Positions 34,284-40,349 of a stretch of DNA of 40,349 nucleotides are shown one piece after another. Below the pieces are notes generated by a model that saw only the letters and a list, made by a program, of their open reading frames with translations, did no database searches and had not been told where the DNA came from. The position numbers and the translations under genes are program-made. The stretch spans positions 1-40,349 of the forward strand of contig JAUJOV010000020.1 of the NCBI GenBank assembly GCA_030447545.1, read 5' to 3'. Numbering within the stretch: position 1 is the stretch's first letter; each line of letters opens with the position of its first letter. The stretch comes from Sphingomicrobium sp. Its GTDB lineage: Bacteria > Pseudomonadota > Alphaproteobacteria > Sphingomonadales > Sphingomonadaceae.

Positions 34284-35395
34284 CAGTAGACCACGACCGA
34301 GCGGATGCTCTCGCCCGAGTGCATCAGGTCGAAACCCTTGTTGATCTCGTCGAGCTTGAGCACATGGGTGATCATCGGGTCGATCGCGATCCGGCCGTCC
34401 ATGTACCAGTCGACGATTTGGGGCACGTCGGTGCGCCCCCTCGCGCCGCCGAACGCGGTGCCCTTCCACACCCGCCCGGTGACCAGCTGGAACGGCCGCG
34501 TCGAGACCTCCTTGCCCGCTTCGGCGACGCCGATGATGATCGATTCGCCCCAGCCGCGGTGGCAGCATTCGAGCGCGGTGCGCATCACTTCGGTGTTGCC
34601 CGTGCAGTCGAAGCTGTAGTCGGCGCCGCCGTCGGTGATCTCGAGCACCTCGGCGATCGTCTGCTCGCGCGACTTGTTTCGAGCATCGATGAAGTCGGTC
34701 ATTCCGAACCGGCGGCCCCATTCCTCCTTGCCGGGGTTGATGTCGACGCCGACGATTCGGTTGGCGCCGACCAGCCGCGCGCCTTGGATGACGTTGAGCC
34801 CGATCCCGCCGAGGCCGAACACGACGACGTTCGCGCCGGGCTCGACCTTGGCGGTGTTGATCACCGCGCCGACGCCGGTAGTCACTCCGCAGCCGATGTA
34901 GCAGCTGGTCTGGAACGGCGCGTCCTGGCGGATCTTCGCGACCGCGATCTCGGGCAGCACGGTGAAGTTGGAGAAGGTCGAGCAGCCCATGTAATGATGG
35001 ATCGGCTGGCCGCGATGGCTGAAGCGGCTGGTGCCGTCGGGCATCACGCCCTTGCCCTGGGTGGCGCGGATCGCGGTGCACAAATTGGTCTTGCCCGACA
35101 GGCACGACTTACACTGGCGGCATTCGGGCGTGTACAGCGGGATGACGTGATCGCCTGCCTTGACCGAGGTCACGCCTGGGCCGACCTCGCGCACCACGCC
35201 CGCGCCTTCGTGGCCAAGGATCGAGGGGAACAGGCCCTCGCTGTCGAGCCCGTCGAGCGTGTAGGCATCGGTGTGGCAGATGCCGGTCGCCATGATCTCG
35301 ACCAGCACTTCGCCTTGCCTGGGCCCGTCGAGGTCCACCTCGACGATCTCGAGCGGCTTTGTGGGCTCGAACGCCACGGCGGCGCGGGTCTTCAT
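34283..35395 (-). CDS. adhC: S-(hydroxymethyl)glutathione dehydrogenase (class III alcohol dehydrogenase)
   Basis: 370 residues from ATG behind GGGGAAAGAG. It oxidises S-hydroxymethylglutathione with NAD. Catalytic zinc ligands: [10 protein letters not shown] and GHEGAGVV. The structural zinc site is the four-Cys segment [18 protein letters not shown] fold: [28 protein letters not shown] is typical of the family. It forms an operon with fghA and is divergent from the CoA-pathway genes. Confidence 0.96.
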   Translation of the reverse strand: MKTRAAVAFEPTKPLEIVEVDLDGPRQGEVLVEIMATGICHTDAYTLDGLDSEGLFPSILGHEGAGVVREVGPGVTSVKAGDHVIPLYTPECRQCKSCLSGKTNLCTAIRATQGKGVMPDGTSRFSHRGQPIHHYMGCSTFSNFTVLPEIAVAKIRQDAPFQTSCYIGCGVTTGVGAVINTAKVEPGANVVVFGLGGIGLNVIQGARLVGANRIVGVDINPGKEEWGRRFGMTDFIDARNKSREQTIAEVLEITDGGADYSFDCTGNTEVMRTALECCHRGWGESIIIGVAEAGKEVSTRPFQLVTGRVWKGTAFGGARGRTDVPQIVDWYMDGRIAIDPMITHVLKLDEINKGFDLMHSGESIRSVVVY

Positions 35396-35448
35396 GGCTC
35401 TTTCCCCTGTCCACTGGCGGCTGTTGCCACCAGGATTGGCATGGGCCA

Positions 35449-36234
35449 ATGCTCGATTCGATGCTGGGGAACAACCCGCTTCAGGGACGCCATGCGCTGA
35501 TCACCGGTGGAGGCACGGGCATCGGTGCGGCGACGGCTCGGCAGCTCGTCGCCGGGGGCGCGGCGGTGACCGTGACCGGGCGCCGGCAGGAACCGCTCGA
35601 AGCGGTCGTGGGCGCCGCAAGCGCAAGCGGCTGGTTGCAGTGCGACATCACCGATCCGGCGGCGGTGGGAGCTGCATTCGAACGGGCGCGAACGGTACGG
35701 GGGCCGATCTCGATCCTCATCGTCAACGCCGGAATCGGCGACAGCGCACCGTTCCATCGGATGACTCGCGAGGCTTGGGACCGGATGCTTGCGGTAAACC
35801 TGAACGGCGCGTTCGACTGCGTGCAGGCGGCGCTTCCGGATCTGCTTGCAACCGAGCATGCGCGCGTCGTTTTCGTCGCCTCGATCGCTGGGGTTCGCGG
35901 AGTGCCCTATGCGGCGCATTATGCGGCATCGAAGCACGGCCTGATCGGCCTGATGCGATCGATGGCGGCTGAATATGCGAAGTCGAGCATGACGGTGAAC
36001 GCCGTCTGTCCGGGCTATGTCGACACGCCGATGACCGACCAGTCGGTCGCTCGGGTGTCCGAAATCACCGGTCGAAGCGAGGAGCAATCGCGAGATGCGA
36101 TCGCCGGCATGAACGCCAGCGGCCGCCTGGTCGAGCCTGAGGCGGTCGCCAACGTCATCGCGATGCTGTGCCTGCCCGCCAGCCGCGACATCAACGGTGC
36201 GGCGATCACCATCGACGGGGGCACGAGCGCGTGA
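35449..36234 (+). CDS. Short-chain dehydrogenase/reductase of an aryl-CoA degradation operon
   Basis: 261 residues. NAD(P) motif TGGGTGIG, structural NAGIG, catalytic Ser in [10 protein letters not shown], then [17 protein letters not shown] (Tyr-x3-Lys), and C-terminal [12 protein letters not shown]. Likely a 3-hydroxyacyl-CoA dehydrogenase. Start is ATG 35449, or 35461 four codons later. First of five overlapping genes; the set SDR, enoyl-CoA hydratase, acyl-CoA dehydrogenase, RidA and CoA ligase matches 2-aminobenzoyl-CoA clusters. Confidence 0.88.
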   Translation: MLDSMLGNNPLQGRHALITGGGTGIGAATARQLVAGGAAVTVTGRRQEPLEAVVGAASASGWLQCDITDPAAVGAAFERARTVRGPISILIVNAGIGDSAPFHRMTREAWDRMLAVNLNGAFDCVQAALPDLLATEHARVVFVASIAGVRGVPYAAHYAASKHGLIGLMRSMAAEYAKSSMTVNAVCPGYVDTPMTDQSVARVSEITGRSEEQSRDAIAGMNASGRLVEPEAVANVIAMLCLPASRDINGAAITIDGGTSA

Positions 36235-37040
36235 GCTTCGACGCCGCCGGCTTTCGTCCGGAGCACTTCCTGTGGGCGTTCGCGGATGGCGTGGCGACGA
36301 TCACCCTCAACCGGCCCGAGCGGAAGAACCCGCTGACGTTCGAAAGCTATGCCGAATTGCGCGACGCGTTCCGCGCCTTGACCGACGCGCGCGAGGTGAA
36401 GGCCGTCGTCATTACCGGCGCCGGCGGCAATTTCTGCTCGGGCGGCGATGTGCACGAGATCATCGGACCGCTGACTCAAATGGATCCGGCAGCCTTGCGC
36501 GACTTCACTCGAATGACCGGCGACCTCGTGCGGGCGATGCGCGCCTGTCCGCAGCCGATCGTCGCTGCAGTCGAGGGCGTGTGCGCGGGCGCCGGAGCGA
36601 TACTGGCGATGGCGAGCGACGTCCGGCTTGCCTCGCCGACGGCGAGCACGGCGTTCCTGTTCACCCGTGTGGGCCTGTCGGGGGCCGACATGGGGGCCTG
36701 CGCGATCCTGCCGCGGATCATCGGCCACGGGCGTGCCGCGGAGCTGCTCTTCACCGGCCGCATCATGAGCGCCGAGGAAGGGCTCGCCTGGGGCTTCTGG
36801 AACCGGCTGAGCGACGATGTGCTCTCGGACGCGCAGAAGCTCGCGGCGGAGCTGGCGAGCGGTCCCAGCTTCGCGCATGGAGTGACCAAGCGGCAGCTCG
36901 ACGCGGAATGGGATGTGTCCATCGATCAGGCACTGGACATGGAGGCGGAAGCGCAGGCTGTGTGCATGGAAACCAACGACTTCAGGCGCGCCTATGAGGC
37001 ATTCGCAGCGAAACGGACCCCGGTCTTCAAGGGCGACTGA
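36231..37040 (+). CDS. Enoyl-CoA hydratase family protein
   Basis: 269 residues of crotonase fold. [20 protein letters not shown] leads to the oxyanion segments [19 protein letters not shown] and [39 protein letters not shown] carries the position of the second catalytic residue. GTG start overlaps the SDR stop (GTGA). Likely hydrates an unsaturated acyl-CoA after ring cleavage. Confidence 0.9.
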   Translation: MSFDAAGFRPEHFLWAFADGVATITLNRPERKNPLTFESYAELRDAFRALTDAREVKAVVITGAGGNFCSGGDVHEIIGPLTQMDPAALRDFTRMTGDLVRAMRACPQPIVAAVEGVCAGAGAILAMASDVRLASPTASTAFLFTRVGLSGADMGACAILPRIIGHGRAAELLFTGRIMSAEEGLAWGFWNRLSDDVLSDAQKLAAELASGPSFAHGVTKRQLDAEWDVSIDQALDMEAEAQAVCMETNDFRRAYEAFAAKRTPVFKGD

Positions 37041-37048
37041 CAGGCGAC

Positions 37049-37076
37049 GGCGCCCCTGTCCTACAGGTGCCCTTTT
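37049..37076 (+). terminator. Possible hairpin terminator after the enoyl-CoA hydratase gene
   Basis: GGCGCC(CC)TG at 37049-37058, loop TCCTA, CAGGTGCC at 37064-37071 followed by CCTTTTC. The stem has a two-base bulge and one G-T pair. It sits in the only gap of this operon, so it may partly separate the first two genes from the last three. Confidence 0.35.
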
Positions 37077-37139
37077 CCGCTACGGATGGGGCATGCCCTC
37101 GCATCTGCCGGCAAGCCGCCTCTACTCGATACGGCCCCT

Positions 37140-37170
37140 TGCGCGCGCGCACGTGCGCGCACGTGCGTAC
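37140..37170. repeat. 31-bp perfectly alternating purine-pyrimidine tract
   Basis: From 37140 to 37170 bases alternate pyrimidine/purine without a break (CG-rich with two CACGTG palindromes 12 bases apart). Such tracts favour left-handed Z-DNA under negative supercoiling. It lies 35 bases before the acyl-CoA dehydrogenase start, in the only intergenic gap of the operon. Confidence 0.6.
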
Positions 37171-37205
37171 CGGTGCTGCGTTCGCTGCGTTTCGCGAGTC
37201 GCGCG

Positions 37206-38366
37206 ATGAGAGACCGCAGCTTCCTCGCCTGGCCCTTCTTCGAGCGGCGGCACCGCGACCTCGCCGACGAGCTCGAGGAATGGTGCGGTAGGCTGGAGGC
37301 CGACGGCGGCGACCTCGACGAGCAATGCCGAGGCCTCGTGGCCGAGCTCGGTGACGCCGGCTTCCTCAAGCTGACGGTCGGCGACGGCGATCGCCGGCCG
37401 GACGTGCGCAGCCTGGCGCTTGCGCGCGAGTCGCTCGCCTACCACAGCGCGCTCGCCGATTTCGCGTTCGCGATGCAGGGGCTGGGCTCGGGCGCGATCA
37501 GCCTGTTCGGGACGGTCGAGCAGAAGCGGCGATGGCTTCCCGCGGTCGCGAGCGGTGAGGCGATCGCCGCCTTTGCGATGACCGAGCCCGAGTGCGGGTC
37601 CGACGCCGCCAATATCCAGACCTCCGCGATGCGCGATGGCGACGAGTGGGTGCTGGTCGGCGAGAAGACCTACATCTCCAACGGCGGAATTGCCGATTTC
37701 TACGTGACCTTCGCGCGCACCGGCGAGGCGGAGGGCGCGCGCGGGCTGTCGGCGTTCATCGTGCCCGCCGACGCGCCCGGGCTGAGCGTGGCCGAGCGCA
37801 TCGAGGTGGTCGCGCCGCACCCGCTCGCGCGGCTCGCCTACGACAATGTGCGCGTTCCCGCCGACGCTCTGATCGGCGAGCCGGGCGAGGGCTTCCGGAT
37901 CGGCATGGAGACATTGAACCTGTTTCGCGTGACGGTCGGGGCCGCGGCGCTCGGGTTCGCGCGGCGCGCGCTCGACGAAGCGCTGCGCTTCGCGTGCAGT
38001 CGCCGGCTCGGCTCGGCGACGCTCGCCGACAATGCGGTGACTCAGGAGAAGCTCGCCGACATGGCGACCGCCGTCGATGCGTCGGCGCTGCTGGTCTACC
38101 GCGCCGCATGGCAGCAGGACGTTGGGAGCTCGGGGGGCGGAAACGACAACCGCCGTGCGGCCCCAATGGCCAAGCTGCACGCGACCGAGGCGGCTGCCCA
38201 GGTGATTGATGCGGCGGTGCAGATGCACGGCGGCGCCGGCGTGACCAAAGGCGTCAAGGTCGAGGAGCTCTACCGCGAGGTGCGGGCGCTTCGCATCTAC
38301 GAGGGCGCAAGCGAGGTGCAGCGGCAGATCATTGCGCGCGACATGCTCAAGGAACGCGCCGAGTGA
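37206..38366 (+). CDS. Acyl-CoA dehydrogenase
   Basis: 386 residues. FAD motifs [17 protein letters not shown] and [17 protein letters not shown]. The C-terminal helical domain has [20 protein letters not shown] and the family ending [18 protein letters not shown]. The N-terminal part ([18 protein letters not shown]) is that seen in homologues in 2-aminobenzoyl-CoA gene sets. An in-frame upstream extension covers the alternating purine-pyrimidine tract and is not conserved-looking. Confidence 0.9.
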   Translation: MRDRSFLAWPFFERRHRDLADELEEWCGRLEADGGDLDEQCRGLVAELGDAGFLKLTVGDGDRRPDVRSLALARESLAYHSALADFAFAMQGLGSGAISLFGTVEQKRRWLPAVASGEAIAAFAMTEPECGSDAANIQTSAMRDGDEWVLVGEKTYISNGGIADFYVTFARTGEAEGARGLSAFIVPADAPGLSVAERIEVVAPHPLARLAYDNVRVPADALIGEPGEGFRIGMETLNLFRVTVGAAALGFARRALDEALRFACSRRLGSATLADNAVTQEKLADMATAVDASALLVYRAAWQQDVGSSGGGNDNRRAAPMAKLHATEAAAQVIDAAVQMHGGAGVTKGVKVEELYREVRALRIYEGASEVQRQIIARDMLKERAE

Positions 38367-38758
38367 ACGTGCTCCAGCCGCCGCGATGGCCGCGGCCGAA
38401 GGGTTATTCCAACGGCATTTCCGCGCGCGGCCGGATGGTCTTCACTGCAGGCGTGGTCGGATGGGACGAGGCGGAGACGTTCGTCTCCGACACTCTCGCG
38501 GCCCAGTTTGCGCAGGCGCTTGGCAACATCGTGGCCATCCTCGCGGAGGACGGGGCGGGGCCCCAGCATATCGTGCGCATGACAGCGTACGTCGTCGACG
38601 TGGAGGCCTATCGCGCGTCTCTGTCGGAGATTGGCGAGGCGTGGAAGGCGATCATCGGGCGGCACTATCCGGCGATGGCGCTGGTCGAGGTGCGCGCGCT
38701 GGTCGAGCCGCAGGCGCTCGTGGAGATCGAAGCGACTGCGGTAGTGCCGGATGAGTGA
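38363..38758 (+). CDS. RidA family protein
   Basis: 131 residues of the YjgF/RidA fold: [57 protein letters not shown]. The Arg in EVRALV is the position that contacts carboxylates in deaminating members. RidA proteins hydrolyse reactive enamines/imines, which suits a route that removes an aryl amino group. GTG start overlaps the previous stop (GTGA). Confidence 0.9.
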   Translation: MNVLQPPRWPRPKGYSNGISARGRMVFTAGVVGWDEAETFVSDTLAAQFAQALGNIVAILAEDGAGPQHIVRMTAYVVDVEAYRASLSEIGEAWKAIIGRHYPAMALVEVRALVEPQALVEIEATAVVPDE

Positions 38759-40340
38759 TTACGACTCCTTCGTCCGCGACAGGCTGCCGCCGACGGAGCT
38801 GCTGCCGGAGTTCCTTTTCGACCTTCCCGAGCTGCACTATCCGGAGCGCCTGAACGCGGCGGCGGAGCTGCTCGCGACCGGCAATCCGGATTCGCCGGTG
38901 TGCATCAACGGCCAGGGCCGCTGGACCTATGCCGAGCTCGACGATTTCAGTGGGCGCATTGCGCGTCTGCTGCTCGAGCGGGAGGGGCTGGTTCCGGGCA
39001 ACCGCGTGCTCCTGCGTGGACCGAACACCTACACGATGTTTGCCGCCTGGCTGGGCGTGCTGAAGGCGGGCGGAGTCGTGGTCGCGACCATGCCTTTGCT
39101 TCGTCCGGGCGAGATCGCGACGGTGATCGAGCGTGCGCAAATCTCGCACGCAATAGTCGACAATCGTTTCATCGGCGACTTGCGTCAGGCGCAGGAGCAG
39201 ACGCATTCCATCCGCTCGCTCGTCAAATATGACGGCGACCATGGCAAGGGAGAGCTGGAGGAGCGGTGCGCGTCGCTCGACCCGCTGCCGCCGCACGACA
39301 CGCACCGCGACGATCCCGCGCTGATCGCCTTTACCAGCGGCACGACGGGCGTGCCCAAGGGCTGCGTGCAGTTCCACGGCGACGTGCTCGCGCCGTGCGA
39401 CAGCTTCGCGAAGCATTTGATCGGCATGCGGCCTGGCGACGTCGCGCTGACCAGCGCGCCGCTCGCCTTCACTTTCGGGCTGGGCGCGGCCTTCCTGTTC
39501 CCGCTGCGCGCGGGCGCCGCCTTCGCGACAATCGAGCAGGCGACACCCCCGGCGATGCTCGACGCGATCGCGAAGTTCGGTGTGACTCACCTCGGCACCG
39601 CGCCGACTGCGTACAAGGCGATGCTGTCGCAGCCTGGGCTCGAAGCCGCGCTCGTGACCCTGCGCTACTGCCTGTCGGCCGGCGAGCATCTGCCCGACGC
39701 GACCTGGCGCGCCTGGCACGAGCGCACCGGCATTGCGATCACCGACGGTATCGGCGCGACCGAGATGATGCACATCTTCATCTCCGCCGCGGGAGCGGAC
39801 GTGCGGCCGGGATCAACCGGCAAGGCGGTGCCGGGCTATGTCGCGACGGTGCTCGACGACGCGGGTGAGCCAATGGAGCAGGGCGTAGGGCGTCTGGCGA
39901 TCAAGGGCCCGACCGGCTGCCGCTACCTCGACGACCCGCGCCAGCGCGACTACGTGCAGAACGGCTGGAACGTGACCGGCGACACCTACCGCCGCGACTG
40001 CGACGGCTACTACTGGTACGTCGCGCGCAGCGACGACATGATTGTCAGCTCGGGCTACAACATCGGCGCTCCCGAAGTGGAGAATGCGCTCCTGTCGCAC
40101 CCCGCCGTCGCCGAATGCGGGGTGATCGGCGTGCCGTGCGAGGAGCGCTGGCAAAAGGTGAAAGCGTTCGTGGTGCCGGCGGCGGGCGTCAGCGGTTCGG
40201 ACGAGCTCGTCGCGGAGCTCCAGGCGCACGCCAAGGCGCAGATCGCCCCATACAAATATCCGCGCGAAATCGAGTTCGTCGACGCGCTGCCGAAGACCGC
40301 GACGGGCAAGCTGAGACGCGTGGAGTTGCGGACTAGGTGA
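38751..40340 (+). CDS. Aryl-CoA ligase, probably 2-aminobenzoate (anthranilate)-CoA ligase
   Basis: 529 residues of the benzoate-CoA ligase branch of AMP-forming enzymes. ATP loop AFTSGTTGVPKGCV, substrate/AMP segments DGIGATEMMHIF and VTGDTYRRD, hinge YYWYVARSDDMIVSSGYNIG, and the acyladenylate lysine in LPKTATGKLRR. Its N-terminus (LPPTELLPEFLFDLPELHYP) is as in ligases of 2-aminobenzoyl-CoA clusters. ATG overlaps the ridA stop by eight bases. A further start (GTG 40337 or ATG 40346) overlaps its stop, so the operon continues past the edge. Anthranilate is the favoured substrate by context; benzoate or salicylate remain possible. Confidence 0.85.
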   Translation: MSDYDSFVRDRLPPTELLPEFLFDLPELHYPERLNAAAELLATGNPDSPVCINGQGRWTYAELDDFSGRIARLLLEREGLVPGNRVLLRGPNTYTMFAAWLGVLKAGGVVVATMPLLRPGEIATVIERAQISHAIVDNRFIGDLRQAQEQTHSIRSLVKYDGDHGKGELEERCASLDPLPPHDTHRDDPALIAFTSGTTGVPKGCVQFHGDVLAPCDSFAKHLIGMRPGDVALTSAPLAFTFGLGAAFLFPLRAGAAFATIEQATPPAMLDAIAKFGVTHLGTAPTAYKAMLSQPGLEAALVTLRYCLSAGEHLPDATWRAWHERTGIAITDGIGATEMMHIFISAAGADVRPGSTGKAVPGYVATVLDDAGEPMEQGVGRLAIKGPTGCRYLDDPRQRDYVQNGWNVTGDTYRRDCDGYYWYVARSDDMIVSSGYNIGAPEVENALLSHPAVAECGVIGVPCEERWQKVKAFVVPAAGVSGSDELVAELQAHAKAQIAPYKYPREIEFVDALPKTATGKLRRVELRTR

Positions 40341-40349
40341 GCGTCATGA

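Noticed and set aside
37086-37205. N-terminal extension of the acyl-CoA dehydrogenase
   Set aside because: It would translate the alternating purine-pyrimidine tract into Arg/Ala repeats; family conservation begins at ATG 37206.

Overview
The window is high-GC chromosomal DNA of an alphaproteobacterium that looks sphingomonad-like. That placement rests on codon bias, on gene families such as DUF485-ActP, and on a candidate EcfG-type stress promoter. It is inference from reading, not from a database match. Almost every base is coding, and most operons are packed with 1-25 nt start/stop overlaps.

Layout. 0-1.2 kb: 3' part of recJ and a tRNA-Glu(UUC). 1.4-6.2 kb: a five-step minus-strand operon (two small membrane proteins, a thiamine-pyrophosphate enzyme split by an in-frame TAG, an isochorismatase-like hydrolase with a C-terminal DUF2171-like domain, an FMN reductase), divergent from an AraC-type regulator at 6.4-7.4 kb. 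7.4-8.7 kb: a scar zone with the C-terminal third of a phosphoglucomutase gene and two small minus-strand genes. 8.7-12.6 kb: prfC and a PDZ/multi-pass membrane/GAF protein.

12.9-29.6 kb is the heart of the window: two complete biosynthetic pathways back to back. On the minus strand runs yerC(trpR-like)-hisG-hisD-hisCB-hisH-hisA-hisF-hisIE, with hisN convergent at its end, so every histidine step is encoded. HisC and HisB are one 554-residue polypeptide. On the plus strand, from a shared 87-bp divergent spacer, runs aroA-aroC-aroB-aroE, then a Trp-rich leader peptide and terminator, then aroG(DAHP synthase)-trpE-trpG-aroK. Convergent with aroK are a chorismate mutase and aroQ. All seven shikimate steps, anthranilate synthase and chorismate mutase are therefore contiguous. 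Several of these proteins (HisF, HisA, HisH, long-form HisG, HisIE, TrpE, TrpG) read like gammaproteobacterial rather than alphaproteobacterial versions, which suggests acquisition as a block.

29.6-40.3 kb: DUF485 plus an acetate symporter gene with a 1-nt frameshift, a bidirectional terminator, a secreted metzincin-like protein with an altered zinc motif, a short secretin-N-like protein, the glutathione-dependent formaldehyde pair adhC-fghA, and a five-gene operon (SDR, enoyl-CoA hydratase, acyl-CoA dehydrogenase, RidA, aryl-CoA ligase). That last operon has the content of 2-aminobenzoyl-CoA (anthranilate) degradation clusters and runs off the right edge.

Three otherwise intact genes carry single disrupting lesions: TAG in the TPP enzyme, TAA in hisN, and a lost G in actP. 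They are either real decay or residual assembly errors, and raw reads would decide.
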